DNA of 64,000 nt from Streptomyces liliiviolaceus (lineage in GTDB: Bacteria > Actinomycetota > Actinomycetes > Streptomycetales > Streptomycetaceae), in contig NZ_JAGPYQ010000001.1 in the NCBI RefSeq assembly GCF_018070025.1, positions 6,138,001 through 6,202,000 of the forward strand. Reading direction: 5' to 3'. This document shows positions 1 to 10,173 of this stretch, one piece after another; position 1 is the stretch's first letter, and each line of letters begins with the position of its first letter. Position numbers and translations under genes: made by a program. A model generated the notes under the pieces. It was given only the letters and a program-made list of their open reading frames with translations. It searched no databases and was not told where the DNA came from.

Positions 1-351
1 ACCACCCGGTGCATCCTCGACTCGCTCGCGCTCGCCCACCGCCGGGCGGTCCTCCAGGCGCAGGAACTGGCCGACCACCCGGTCGACGTCGTGCACATCG
101 TCGGCGGCGGCGCCCGCAACGCCCTGCTGTGCCGCCTCACCGCCGACGCCTGCGGCCTCCCGGTCGTGGCGGGCCCCCCGGAGGCGGCGGCCCTGGGCAA
201 CGTCCTGGTCCAGGCCCGGGCCCACGGCCAGGCCGGCGACCGCACGGAGATGCGCGCACTACTGGCCCGCACCCAGCCCTTGACCCGCTACGAGCCCCAG
301 GGCACGACGGCGGCATGGCGGTCGGCCGAGGACCGCCTGAGCGGCCGATGA
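1..351 (+). CDS. rhaB: Rhamnulokinase, C-terminal part (cut by window start)
   Basis: Frame 1 is open from the first base to a TGA at 349-351 and gives about 116 residues. The stretch VVHIVGGGARNALLCRL, followed by ADACGLPVVAGPPEAAALGN, is the C-terminal ATP-binding part of FGGY-family sugar kinases, and closely matches rhamnulokinase, which phosphorylates L-rhamnulose. The start and the N-terminal domain lie outside the window. The neighbouring lutABC operon fits rhamnose breakdown, because rhamnulose-1-phosphate cleavage yields lactaldehyde and then lactate. Another FGGY kinase such as xylulokinase is possible but the GGGARN context favours RhaB. Confidence 0.85.
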   Translation, partial: TTRCILDSLALAHRRAVLQAQELADHPVDVVHIVGGGARNALLCRLTADACGLPVVAGPPEAAALGNVLVQARAHGQAGDRTEMRALLARTQPLTRYEPQGTTAAWRSAEDRLSGR

Positions 352-360
352 CAGGCAATC

Positions 361-415
361 AGCTCCTGCACAGGCGCCCCGAAAGGGGCGCGGGGAACTG
401 CGCGGCCGGCCACGG
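361..415. repeat. Dispersed intergenic hairpin element, copy 1
   Basis: Just after the rhaB stop there is a perfect 7-bp stem (GCGCCCC at 374-380, GGGGCGC at 385-391) closed by a GAAA loop, running into GGGGAACTGCGCGGCCGGCC. The same core recurs near 10174, 32367, 39681, 54143 and 60163. It may act as a terminator for rhaB; the core with CCGG/CCAG flanks is a common Streptomyces intergenic repeat. Confidence 0.75.
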
Positions 416-515
416 CGAACCCGCACCCGAAAACCACGGCCGGCGCACCTCATTACGGCAAAGCCAAGCGCCGCGTAACGTGCATCCATCCGACGTACAA
501 CCCCAAGGAGCCGCG

Positions 516-1268
516 ATGCGTGTCGCCCTGTTCCTGACCTGTGTCAACGACACGCTCTATCCGGACACGGGCCGAGCCGTCGTGAAGCTGCTGACCAGGC
601 TGGGCGTCGACGTCGACTTCCCGATGGCGCAGACCTGCTGCGGGCAGGCGCACTACAACACCGGATACCGCCACGAGGCCGAACCCCTGGCCCGGCACTT
701 CTCCGATGTGTTCGGCGAGTACGACGCGATCGTGACCCCTTCCGGTTCGTGCGGCGCGATGGTCCGCGAGCTGTACCCCCGCATGGGCGAACGGGCCCGC
801 GCGGAGGGCCGCGGCGACGGCCTCGCCACCACCCTCGCGCCGGTCGTACCGAAGACGTACGAGCTGACCGAGTTCCTGGTGGACGTGCTCAAGGTGACCG
901 ACGTGGGCGCGTACTACCCGCACACCGTCACCTACCACCCCACCTGCCACGGCCTGCGCAGTCTCGGCCTGGGCGACCGGCCCCGCCGACTGCTCCGGTC
1001 CGTCAAGGGACTTGAGCTCAAGGAGCTGCCGGGCGCCGACGAGTGCTGCGGCTTCGGCGGCACCTTCGCCCTGAAGAACTCCGATGTCTCGGCGGCGATG
1101 GGCGCGGACAAGGTCCGCAACGCGGAGTCGACGGGCGCCGACGTACTGTGCGCCGCCGACAACTCCTGTCTCATGCACATCGGTGGCACCATGACCCGGC
1201 TCAGGACGGGCATGCGCCCGGTACACATCGCGGAGATCCTCGCGAGCACGGAGGAGGAGCGGGCATGA
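516..1268 (+). CDS. lutA: LutA-like (Fe-S)-binding protein of lactate oxidase complex
   Basis: A 250-residue protein with the two cysteine-rich CCG motifs of the LutA/GlpC family: TCCGQAHYNTG near residue 35 and CCGFGGTFALKN near residue 178. LutA works with LutB and LutC to oxidise L-lactate to pyruvate, passing electrons through iron-sulfur clusters. The ATG at 516 is chosen because AAGGAG lies at 505-510 and the family begins MRVALFLTC; a longer upstream reading has no family similarity. Its stop overlaps the lutB start (ATGA at 1265-1268), so the genes are translationally coupled. The family assignment is firm; lactate as substrate is inferred from the three-gene set. Confidence 0.93.
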   Translation: MRVALFLTCVNDTLYPDTGRAVVKLLTRLGVDVDFPMAQTCCGQAHYNTGYRHEAEPLARHFSDVFGEYDAIVTPSGSCGAMVRELYPRMGERARAEGRGDGLATTLAPVVPKTYELTEFLVDVLKVTDVGAYYPHTVTYHPTCHGLRSLGLGDRPRRLLRSVKGLELKELPGADECCGFGGTFALKNSDVSAAMGADKVRNAESTGADVLCAADNSCLMHIGGTMTRLRTGMRPVHIAEILASTEEERA

Positions 1269-2764
1269 GCGGTGGCACGTATCTCGGCATGCCGGCCTTT
1301 CCGAAGGCCGCGCACGAGGCCGTCCACAACCAGACCCTGCGCGGCAATCTGCGGCACGCCACGCACACCATCCGCGCCAAGCGCGCGAACGCCGTCGCGG
1401 AGGTCTCCGACTGGGCCGAGCTGCGCGAGGCCGGCAAGCAGATCAAGGACCACACACTCCGTCATCTCGACCGCTATCTCGTGCAGTTGGAGGAGTCGGT
1501 CACGGCGGCCGGCGGCACCGTGCACTGGGCCGCCGACGCGGACGAGGCCAACCGGATCGTCACGTACCTCGTGAAGGCGACCGGGGAGAGCGAGGTCGTC
1601 AAGGTCAAGTCGATGGCCACGCAGGAGATCGGGCTGAACGAAGCCCTTGAGGCCGAGGGCATCAACGCCTACGAGACCGATCTCGCCGAGCTGATCGTGC
1701 AGTTGGGCAAGGACCGGCCCTCGCACATCCTCGTCCCGGCCATCCACCGCAACCGCGGCGAGATCCGCGAGATCTTCGCGCGCGAGATGAGCGAGTGGGG
1801 CCGCCCGGCGCCCGAGGGCCTGACCGACACGCCCGCCGAACTGGCCGACGCGGCCCGGCTGCACCTGCGAGAGAAGTTCCTGCGGGCCAAGGTCGGCGTC
1901 TCCGGCGCCAACTTCATGGTCGCCGAGACCGGCACCCTGGTCGTGGTGGAGTCCGAGGGCAACGGCCGGATGTGCCTGACCCTGCCCGAGACGCTGATCT
2001 CGGTCGTCGGCATCGAGAAGATCGTGCCGACCTGGCAGGACCTGGAGGTCTTCCTCCAGACCCTCCCCCGCTCCTCGACGGCCGAGCGCATGAACCCGTA
2101 CACCTCGACATGGACGGGCACCACGGACGAGGACGGGCCGCGGGACTTCCATCTCGTCCTCATCGACAACGGGCGCACCGACACGCTGGCCGACGAGGTG
2201 GGACGCCAGGCGCTGCGCTGCATCCGCTGCTCGGCGTGTCTCAATGTCTGCCCGGTGTACGAGCGGGCGGGCGGCCACGCGTACGGCTCGGTCTACCCGG
2301 GCCCCATCGGCGCGATCCTCAGCCCCCAACTGCGGGGCACCGGGAGCGAGATCGACGCCTCGCTCCCGTACGCGTCCTCGCTCTGCGGCGCCTGCTACGA
2401 CGTGTGCCCGGTCGCGATCGACATCCCGGAGGTGCTGGTGCATCTGCGGGAACGGGTCGTGCAGGGCGGTGCCGTGACCCGCGAGGGCGCCAAGGTCGTC
2501 GTGAAGCCCGCGAAGGGGCACGCCGCCGAGCGGGCGGCGATGCGCGCCGCGCGGTGGGCGTTCAGCCGTCCGGGCGCGCTGCGCGCCGGCCAGCGGGTGG
2601 CGTCCCGCACCCGCCGCTTCCATCCGCGGACGCTGCCCGGACCCGGCAAGGCGTGGAGCGGGACCCGGGCGCTGCCGCCGGTTCCGGCGGAGCCGTTCCG
2701 CGACTGGTGGCAGCGGACCGGGGGCGGCAAGCTGCCCCAGGGCGGAAAGGACACCTCGAAGTGA
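1265..2764 (+). CDS. lutB: LutB-like iron-sulfur protein
   Basis: A 499-residue LutB homologue. The first two thirds is the LUD (DUF162) domain, including the GVSGANFMVAETGTLVVVES segment. The C-terminal third holds two 4Fe-4S ferredoxin motifs, CIRCSACLNVCPVY and CGACYDVCPVAID. In the LutABC complex it carries electrons from lactate oxidation. The start overlaps lutA by 4 bp, and the stop overlaps the GTG of lutC (GTGA at 2761-2764), so the three genes form one operon. Length is normal for the family and nothing is missing. Confidence 0.94.
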   Translation: MSGGTYLGMPAFPKAAHEAVHNQTLRGNLRHATHTIRAKRANAVAEVSDWAELREAGKQIKDHTLRHLDRYLVQLEESVTAAGGTVHWAADADEANRIVTYLVKATGESEVVKVKSMATQEIGLNEALEAEGINAYETDLAELIVQLGKDRPSHILVPAIHRNRGEIREIFAREMSEWGRPAPEGLTDTPAELADAARLHLREKFLRAKVGVSGANFMVAETGTLVVVESEGNGRMCLTLPETLISVVGIEKIVPTWQDLEVFLQTLPRSSTAERMNPYTSTWTGTTDEDGPRDFHLVLIDNGRTDTLADEVGRQALRCIRCSACLNVCPVYERAGGHAYGSVYPGPIGAILSPQLRGTGSEIDASLPYASSLCGACYDVCPVAIDIPEVLVHLRERVVQGGAVTREGAKVVVKPAKGHAAERAAMRAARWAFSRPGALRAGQRVASRTRRFHPRTLPGPGKAWSGTRALPPVPAEPFRDWWQRTGGGKLPQGGKDTSK

Positions 2765-3408
2765 GCAGCAGGGATCTGATCCTGGCCCGGGTGCGGCGCG
2801 CGCTGGCCGATGTGCCGCGCGACGACACGCCGTACGACCAGGCCTTCGCGCGCCCGTATCTGCGCGAGCACGGGCACCGGAGTGTCGCGGAGACGGTGGA
2901 TCTGCTGGCGGAGAACCTGGCGGACTACCGGGCGCTCGTGCACCGCTGCACGGCCGGCGAGCTGGCGGCGACGATCGCCCGGCTGCTGGCCGAGCGGGGT
3001 TCGGCGGCGGTCTGCGTACCGACGGGCCTGGATCCGGCGTGGCTCGCGGCCACCGAGGTCACCCGGGTGCCCGACTCCGCCGCGAACACCCCGGCCGAAC
3101 TGGACCGGGTCGACAGCGTGGTCACGGCGTGTGCCGTGGCCGTCGCCGAGACCGGCACCATCGTGCTGGACGGGAGCGTGGATCAAGGGCGCCGCCGCAT
3201 CACCCTGGTCCCGGACCACCACATCTGCGTGGTCCGGGTGCCCGACCAGGTGGTGTCCTCCGTGCCCCAGGGCCTGGAGCGCCTCGACCCGGCCCGTCCG
3301 CTGACCTGGATCTCGGGTCCGTCCGCCACCAGTGACATCGAACTGGACCGGGTCGAGGGGGTGCACGGTCCGCGCACCCTTGAGGTGGTGCTGGTGAGCG
3401 GGGAGTGA
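2761..3408 (+). CDS. lutC: LutC-like lactate utilization protein
   Basis: A 215-residue LUD-domain protein (LutC/YkgG family). It carries the conserved AVAETGTIVLDGS and RRITLVPDHHICVV blocks that pair with the LUD domain of LutB. GTG at 2761 overlaps the lutB stop. No promoter-sized gap exists inside lutABC, so control must lie upstream of lutA in 352-515, or further up with the rhamnose genes. An opuC-type ATPase gene follows 22 bp later but is functionally unrelated. Confidence 0.92.
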   Translation: MSSRDLILARVRRALADVPRDDTPYDQAFARPYLREHGHRSVAETVDLLAENLADYRALVHRCTAGELAATIARLLAERGSAAVCVPTGLDPAWLAATEVTRVPDSAANTPAELDRVDSVVTACAVAVAETGTIVLDGSVDQGRRRITLVPDHHICVVRVPDQVVSSVPQGLERLDPARPLTWISGPSATSDIELDRVEGVHGPRTLEVVLVSGE

Positions 3409-3430
3409 CCGACGCGGTTAGCGTGAAGGC

Positions 3431-4585
<1,155 letters not shown>

Positions 4586-5667
4586 GCCCTGGTCCTCCTG
4601 CCGGTGTCCGGATCGTCCGTGCCGGTCGTGCCGCTCGTGCCCGCGGTGTCGTCCGGGTCACCCGTCCGGTCCGCGTCGCCCGTCCGGTCCGCGCCGTAGG
4701 AACGGGGCGAGCGGTTCAGCAGTCCGAAGGCCCATCGTTCGTTGAAACCCGACAGGAAGCCGATCGCGCACCAGAACACCCAGAACGAGGTGTTCGCCCC
4801 CTCACCGCCGCCGCAGATGTCGGCCGTGGCGACCGGTATCTCGATCACCTGGACGAACTCCGCGCTCAGCAGCAGGAACACGGCGATACCGAGGACCCAG
4901 CCGATGACGACGCGGTAGACGCCCTCGTGCCGCATGCTCCGCGACATCTGGCCCGGTACGACGGCCGCGCTGTGTCCGTTGGTCTTGCGACGGGTCAGCT
5001 CGTCCCCGCTGTTGCGCAGCCGCGCCAGCACGCTGAACACCGCGCCGAACGCCCCGGCGCCGCCGCTCAGGAAGACACCCATGAGCGTCCAGCGGTCGCT
5101 GCAGCTCAGGGTGATTCCCACGTCCGCGAGCCATCCCCACGCGCCCGCCATCAGCGGCAGGCCGAGCAGCAGGAGACTGATCAGCAGCCCGCTGGAGAGG
5201 CCGACGTTGAGCCCGCGGCTGACGGCCACCGCTCTGTCCTGGCGCACCCTGGCCCGGATGCCGGCGATCTCCTTGTCCAGGTAGGCGGCCATGCTGGGCC
5301 TGGCCGCGGCGTCGTCGAGCTGCGGAGAGGCGAGCGCGCTGCGCAGCGTGTACACCACGGTGGCCATCAGCGAGATCCTGGTCTCCCGCTCGAAGGCCCG
5401 CTGGGAGACCCCGTACAGCCGCTGGAGTTCCAGCTGCTGCTTCGGGAACGCTCTGCCCAGCTTCTCGTAGTCGCCGCGGGAAACCGAATCCGCTTCGCTC
5501 AGCAGTTCGGGCTTTTCGACCGTGGGCGCCCCCACCCTCATTTCCGATAACTTCTCCCGCCTCGTCGGGCGGTGTCCCCCGTTTTCCATGTAAGACGTGT
5601 ACCGACACGGGGGTTGTGCGGGAAGCCGTTCCGCCGCACCAGTACTGCGACAGTCGTCACGGTCCCG

Positions 5668-6630
5668 CTACGGGAGCAGTCCGCGGTCCCGCAGATACGC
5701 GCGGGCCACGTCCTCGGGCAGTCGGCGCCAGCTGTCGACCTGTTGGTTCATGGACGCCAGGTCCTGTGTCGTCAGCACCCCGTTGAGCTTGCCGAGAGCC
5801 GTCGCGACGCCCTTGCCGCCCGCCCGCGAGCGGTTGACCACCGGCACGATGTAGTCGGCGTTCTGCAGATGTCTGTCGTCCGTGAGCAGGACCAGGCCGA
5901 AGTCGTCGAGGGTCGCGTCCGTCGTGGTGGTCAGCACCATCTGGTCCTGGCCGTTCTGCACGGCCCGTTTCGCCTGCGTAGTGCCGACGCCCTTGGGGTC
6001 CACACCGGTGATGTCGATGCCGTACGTCTTCTTCAGACCCGGTTCGCAGTAAGGACGTTGTACGCACTCGTCGCCCGCCGCGAGCCGCACCGCGACACCG
6101 GAGGCCCCCAGGTCGCTGAGCGTCTTCAGGTCGTGCTCGCGGGCGAAGGCCCGCGTCACGGCGAAGGCGTTCTGGTCGACGGCCTTGCCGGGGTCGAGGA
6201 CGGTGAGCCCGCGGGGTGCGGCCAGTTTCCGCAGCGCGGCCATCGTGGCGTCCAGGTCGGGCGAGCCGACGGCGGGGGCGTCCGCCCCGTTGGCCTTGGC
6301 GTTCAGCCAGTCCGCGAAGGTCGCCGCGTACTCGGCGACGACGTCGATCTGCCCCGACTCCAGGGCGGGTTCGTACAGTTCGCGGTTGGCGACGGTGAGC
6401 GTCGACGTCTTGTAGCCGGCCTGGTTCAGCAACAGTCCGTACATGGTGGCCAGCAGGTCGCTCTCGGTGAAGCCGGCCGAGCCGATGGTCAGGTCCTTGC
6501 TGTCGCCGGGCGGCGCGGTGACCTCGCCCTGCTTCTCCAGGGAGGGACCGGAGGCGCAGGCGGTCGGCAGGAGCAGCAGGAGCACGCCTGCGAGGGCCCC
6601 GCCCCACCTGGTCCCGTACCCGGCCCTCAT
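5668..6630 (-). CDS. opuCC: Glycine betaine/choline-type ABC transporter substrate-binding lipoprotein
   Basis: A 320-residue OpuAC-family binding protein. A basic start, a run of leucines and LPTAC form a signal with a lipoprotein cysteine near residue 24; proline at -3 is a little unusual. The mature part begins KDLTIGSAGFTESDLLATMY, typical of OsmF/OpuCC periplasmic-type binding domains, and NQNAFAVTR-like and DDFGLVLLTDD blocks follow. ATG at 6630 is chosen because it overlaps the stop of the upstream permease gene (ATGA at 6627-6630) and precedes the signal peptide. It captures compatible solutes outside the membrane. Confidence 0.9.
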   Translation of the reverse strand: MRAGYGTRWGGALAGVLLLLLPTACASGPSLEKQGEVTAPPGDSKDLTIGSAGFTESDLLATMYGLLLNQAGYKTSTLTVANRELYEPALESGQIDVVAEYAATFADWLNAKANGADAPAVGSPDLDATMAALRKLAAPRGLTVLDPGKAVDQNAFAVTRAFAREHDLKTLSDLGASGVAVRLAAGDECVQRPYCEPGLKKTYGIDITGVDPKGVGTTQAKRAVQNGQDQMVLTTTTDATLDDFGLVLLTDDRHLQNADYIVPVVNRSRAGGKGVATALGKLNGVLTTQDLASMNQQVDSWRRLPEDVARAYLRDRGLLP

Positions 6631-7292
6631 CGGGTGCCCCGTCGGGGCAGCAGCCGTTCGGCCGCCTCGAAGACGGCCTCGACGAGCAGCGCGAAGACGG
6701 CCACGAGGACGGCTCCGGCGACGACCTGCGGCGTACTCGCCAGGTTGAAGCCCGCGGTGATGATCCGGCCGAGCCCGCCGCCGCCCGCCAGCGCGGCGAT
6801 CGTGGCGGTGGCCACGAGCTGTACGGCCGCGATCCGCACCCCACCCATGATCATCGGCATCGCGAGCGGCGCCTCGACCCGCCACAGCAGCTGCCGTCCG
6901 GTCATCCCCATGCCGCGGGCCGCCCGCACGACGTCCCGGTCGACCTCGCGCATCCCGACGTACGCGTTGGTGAGCAGCGGCGGTACGGCGAACAGGACGA
7001 GCGCGACGACCGTGGGGCCCTCGCCCCAGTCGCCGACGGGGGTGAGCAGCAGCAGGACCAGGACCGCGAAGGTGGGGACGGCCCGGCCGACGTTCGAGAT
7101 GTTGACGGCGAGCGCGCCGCCCCTGCCGAGGTGGCCCAGGACGAGGGCGACGGGCAGCGCGATCAGACAGCTGATGACGAGGCAGACGACGGTCAGGACG
7201 AGATGCTGGCCGAGCCGGTGCCAGACACCGTCGTCGCCCGCCCAGTGCGCCGGGTCGGTGAGCCAGTTCCAGGCGTCGGTGAGGGTGTTCAT
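6627..7292 (-). CDS. opuCD: OpuC-type ABC transporter permease (second)
   Basis: A 221-residue BPD_transp_1 permease. It has about five membrane helices and the coupling-loop motif EVDRDVVRAARGMGMTGRQLLWRVEAPLAMPMIMGG (the core EAA-type loop is DVVRAARGMGM). It contacts the ATPase and forms half of the membrane channel. Its ATG at 7292 lies inside the end of the partner permease (overlap 7289-7292), and its stop overlaps the binding-protein start, so the three minus-strand genes are one operon. Confidence 0.9.
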   Translation of the reverse strand: MNTLTDAWNWLTDPAHWAGDDGVWHRLGQHLVLTVVCLVISCLIALPVALVLGHLGRGGALAVNISNVGRAVPTFAVLVLLLLTPVGDWGEGPTVVALVLFAVPPLLTNAYVGMREVDRDVVRAARGMGMTGRQLLWRVEAPLAMPMIMGGVRIAAVQLVATATIAALAGGGGLGRIITAGFNLASTPQVVAGAVLVAVFALLVEAVFEAAERLLPRRGTR

Positions 7293-7969
7293 CCGCGCCT
7301 CGCTCTCGTCCAGGGGGTGATCAGCCACTGGATCCCGAGCAGCAGCAGATCGGCGGCGACCGCGATGACCACGCACAGCACGGACGCGGTGAGGACCTGG
7401 GCCTTGAAGTAGGTGTTCATGCCCGCGTAGATGAGGTTGCCGAGCCCTCCGAAGCCGACGATCGCGCCGACCGTGGCGAGCGAGACCGCTGACACGGTGG
7501 CGATCCTGAGCCCCGCCATGGCGGCGGGCAGGGCCAGCGGCAGCTCGACGGTGAGCAGCAGCCGGACGGGCCCGTATCCCATGCCGCGGGCCGCCTGCCG
7601 GGTGTCCTCGGGTACGGCCCGGAGCCCGGCCAGGATGTTCCGTACGAGCAGGGTCAGCGAGTAGAGGACGAGTCCCGCGACGACCAGGGCCGCCGACAGC
7701 CCGTACACCGGCAGGAGCAGCGAGAACATCGCCAGCGACGGGATCGTGTAGAGGACGGTCGTGACGGCGAGCACCGGGCCCGCGGCCCATCCCCAGCGGC
7801 GGGCCAGTACGGCCAGCGGCAGGGCGATCGCCAGGCCGATGAGGACGGAGAGCACCGTCAGCTGGAGGTGCTGGCCGACCGCGTCGAGGAGGATGTGGCG
7901 GCGGGTGCTCAGGTAGTCGCCGCAGATCCACTCGTTGCGCGCGAGGCAGTCGTCCGGGGGCGCGGTCAC
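7289..7969 (-). CDS. opuCB: OpuC-type ABC transporter permease (first)
   Basis: A 226-residue permease of the same family, with the loop EDTRQAARGMGYGPVRLL near the middle. The GTG at 7969 has GGAAGG five bases upstream and is preferred over an in-frame ATG at 8005 and an ORF start at 8065. The N-terminus (CLARNEWICGDYLSTRR) is typical for OpuCB-like proteins. It heads the minus-strand operon and its promoter should lie in 7970-8190, shared back-to-back with the polysaccharide monooxygenase gene. Confidence 0.9.
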   Translation of the reverse strand: MTAPPDDCLARNEWICGDYLSTRRHILLDAVGQHLQLTVLSVLIGLAIALPLAVLARRWGWAAGPVLAVTTVLYTIPSLAMFSLLLPVYGLSAALVVAGLVLYSLTLLVRNILAGLRAVPEDTRQAARGMGYGPVRLLLTVELPLALPAAMAGLRIATVSAVSLATVGAIVGFGGLGNLIYAGMNTYFKAQVLTASVLCVVIAVAADLLLLGIQWLITPWTRARRG

Positions 7970-8190
7970 GGGTCCCTTCCGGTCACGGGTCCGGTCACGG
8001 TCCATTCCAGCGGGGTGAGCGGCGGACGGCTCGTATTGCTGACCCGTACGGGGTGCCGGCCGCACAGGGAGTGACCGGGTGAGGAGTTGCCCATGGGTCG
8101 AGGGGGAGGAGTTGAACGCCCCTCGCGCCTCTCCCGTACTTCAGGGACAGCGGGCTTCCCCTGCCCGCCGTCCCAGGAGGAATCCCGCCC
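7970..8190. promoter_or_regulatory. Divergent intergenic region, opuCB / LPMO
   Basis: 221 bp without a gene separate two divergent start codons. It holds an inverted repeat, CGAGGGG at 8099-8105 and CCCCTCG at 8119-8125, the direct repeat GAGGAGTTG at 8081-8089 and 8106-8114, and the AGGAGGAA ribosome site of the monooxygenase gene. No clear -35/-10 pair was identified. Confidence 0.45.
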
Positions 8191-9129
8191 ATGACGACCG
8201 CACCCCGCACCGCCGCCCTCGTCGTCCTCGCCGGAACGGCCCCGCTCCTGCTCGCGGTGGGGGCCGCCGGGCCCGCCGCCGCGCACGGGGCTCCGACGGA
8301 CCCGGTCAGCCGGGTGGTGGCCTGCTCCCCCGAGGGCGGGCAGCGGGCGCAGTCGGCGGCCTGCCGGGCCGCCACCGCCTCCGGTGTCGCCGTCTTCGAC
8401 AACCTGCGGCTGGCGGGCGTCGGCGGCCGGGACCGGCAGGTCGTCCCCGACGGCAAGCTGTGCAGCGGTGGCCTCGCCGCCTACCGGGGCCTCGACCTGG
8501 CCCGCGCCGACTGGCCCTCGACCCGGCTGACCGCCGGGGCGAGCATGACACTCACCTACAAGTCGACGATCCCGCACACAGGAACGTTCAAGCTGTTCCT
8601 GACGAAGGACGGCTACGACCCAACGAAGCCGCTCAAGTGGTCCGATCTACCGGCCCGGCCCTTTGCGACGGCCACCGATCCGGCGCTGGTGAACGGCGCC
8701 TACCGGATCAAGGCCGAGCTGCCGTCCGACCGCACCGGACGCCATCTGCTGTACACGATCTGGCAGAACACGAGTACGCCGGACACGTACTACTCCTGCT
8801 CGGACGTGGTCTTCCCCGCGGCGAAGAACGCTGCCGGGTCCGGCGGTTCGGCAGGGTCCGCCGGTTCCGCGACGCGCAAGCCGGCCGCGTCTCCGACGAA
8901 GTCCGCGGCGGCGGAGACCAGCGCCGCCCCCTCCCCCTCGAAGTCCCCGACAAGCGTTGCCAGCGCTCCCCCGCAGCCGTCGGAGACGGTGACCAGCGAT
9001 TCGGGCGAGGCGGTCTCCTCCGCCACCTCCGGCGACGACCGGGCCCCCGCGCTGCCCCTCGTGGCGGGCGGCGCGGCGGGCCTGTTGATCACGGCGGGCG
9101 CCGCGTACACGCTGCGCAGGCGCCGTTGA
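8191..9129 (+). CDS. AA10 lytic polysaccharide monooxygenase, membrane-anchored
   Basis: A 312-residue secreted copper enzyme. Signal peptidase cleavage after AAA would expose His32 (HGAPTDPVSR), the N-terminal half of the copper histidine brace of AA10 chitin/cellulose monooxygenases. The second histidine is probably in HTGTFKLFLT or HLLYTIWQNT. The catalytic domain ends near residue 215 and is followed by a Ser/Ala/Pro-rich linker. A C-terminal hydrophobic helix (LPLVAGGAAGLLITAGAAY) ends in LRRRR. That anchor is less common than free secretion for this family. AGGAGG precedes the ATG. It should cleave crystalline polysaccharide oxidatively at the cell surface; the substrate is not decided. 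Confidence 0.85.
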   Translation: MTTAPRTAALVVLAGTAPLLLAVGAAGPAAAHGAPTDPVSRVVACSPEGGQRAQSAACRAATASGVAVFDNLRLAGVGGRDRQVVPDGKLCSGGLAAYRGLDLARADWPSTRLTAGASMTLTYKSTIPHTGTFKLFLTKDGYDPTKPLKWSDLPARPFATATDPALVNGAYRIKAELPSDRTGRHLLYTIWQNTSTPDTYYSCSDVVFPAAKNAAGSGGSAGSAGSATRKPAASPTKSAAAETSAAPSPSKSPTSVASAPPQPSETVTSDSGEAVSSATSGDDRAPALPLVAGGAAGLLITAGAAYTLRRRR

Positions 9130-9185
9130 CGTCCTGGGGCCGCCACCCGGGCCTGCCCCCGGGGCCTGCCGTCCGGACCTGCCGT

Positions 9186-9228
9186 CCGCCGAAGATCACG
9201 TGACTGGTAGCGTGCGTCGCTTCGGCGG
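9186..9228. terminator. Inverted repeat between LPMO and terpene-synthase gene
   Basis: CCGCCGAAG at 9186-9194 pairs perfectly with CTTCGGCGG at 9220-9228 across 25 bases. It could end LPMO transcription or be an operator for the next gene, whose AGGAG site follows at about 9246. Confidence 0.5.
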
Positions 9229-9259
9229 TTGAAGACTGGCAGTTTCAGGAGAGCGGAAC

Positions 9260-10165
9260 GTGCGGACCTGGCGGAGGAGTCTGGAAGCGGCCGAGGTGAA
9301 CCGGGGCGTGCTGCGCGACGACTACATGAAGGTCGCGCGGTTCATGCGGCGGCGGGAGCCGGCCGGCTATCTGGCGGTGCGCCTGATGGTGCCCGCGGAC
9401 CATCAGCCCCATGTCCTCGCCGGTTACGCGTTCGCCTCCTACACCGACGACGTCTGCGACCGGGGCACGGTCGAGGAACGCACCCGGCGCTACGACGCGT
9501 GGGACGCGCAGGTGCGTACGGCGCTGGACTCGGGAAGCGCCGAGCACCCGCTGCTGCGCGCGTTCCTGAACACCGCGGCCGCCCGCGAACTGCCGCGCCG
9601 GTGGGTCGACTCGTATCTGGACGGCGCGCGGATCGACCTCGACTTCCCCGGCTTCGCCACCGAGGCCGACTACCAGCGGTACGTGGAACAGCTCACCTGG
9701 CCGTTCCTGATGATCACCTCCGGGCTGGCCCATCAGGGCGGCGGCAGCGCCGAGTTCGCCGACGCCTGCAAGCTGTTCGCCGACGCGGCCCAGCGGACGG
9801 ACATCCTGACCGACCTGCACGAGGATCTGCGCGGCGGACGCCTGTACCTGCCGGTCAGCGATCTCGACCGGTACGACATCACGCGCGAGGACCTGGAGCG
9901 GGGCCGCGACCTGCCCGGGGTACGCGCGCTGGTCGCGGCCACCGCCCGCACCGCACGGGCCACGCTCCGGGAGGCCGGCGTGCTGCTGGACCACTGCTCG
10001 GACGAACACCGGCGGCTGATGCGCTTCATCCTGGACCTGCACCACCAGCGCCTGGAATCGGTGACGACCCGCGGAGCCACGGTCACCCGCCGCCCCGTAC
10101 GCGACCGCCCGGTGGCATGCCTACGCCTGCTGACCCGCCGCCCCGAACCGGTCGGCGCGTTCTAG
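9260..10165 (+). CDS. Squalene/phytoene synthase family protein
   Basis: A 301-residue head-to-head prenyl-diphosphate synthase-like protein. It has the first aspartate motif YTDDVCD and the second region QRTDILTDLHEDLRGGRLYLP, which match the metal-diphosphate sites of squalene and phytoene synthases. The family joins two prenyl diphosphates, for example farnesyl or geranylgeranyl. GTG at 9260 follows TTTCAGGAG. No hopanoid, carotenoid or desaturase genes lie next to it, so the product cannot be named. Similar standalone enzymes in actinomycetes are often of unknown product. Confidence 0.8.
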   Translation: MRTWRRSLEAAEVNRGVLRDDYMKVARFMRRREPAGYLAVRLMVPADHQPHVLAGYAFASYTDDVCDRGTVEERTRRYDAWDAQVRTALDSGSAEHPLLRAFLNTAAARELPRRWVDSYLDGARIDLDFPGFATEADYQRYVEQLTWPFLMITSGLAHQGGGSAEFADACKLFADAAQRTDILTDLHEDLRGGRLYLPVSDLDRYDITREDLERGRDLPGVRALVAATARTARATLREAGVLLDHCSDEHRRLMRFILDLHHQRLESVTTRGATVTRRPVRDRPVACLRLLTRRPEPVGAF

Positions 10166-10173
10166 GCCCTGTC

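Noticed and set aside
9..515. Upstream extension of lutA to position 9
   Set aside because: It overlaps the rhaB end in another frame and the hairpin element; family start with a ribosome site is at 516.
932..2623. A 563-residue minus-strand reading antisense to lutB
   Set aside because: lutB has clear ferredoxin motifs and overlaps with its neighbours; the antisense reading has none.
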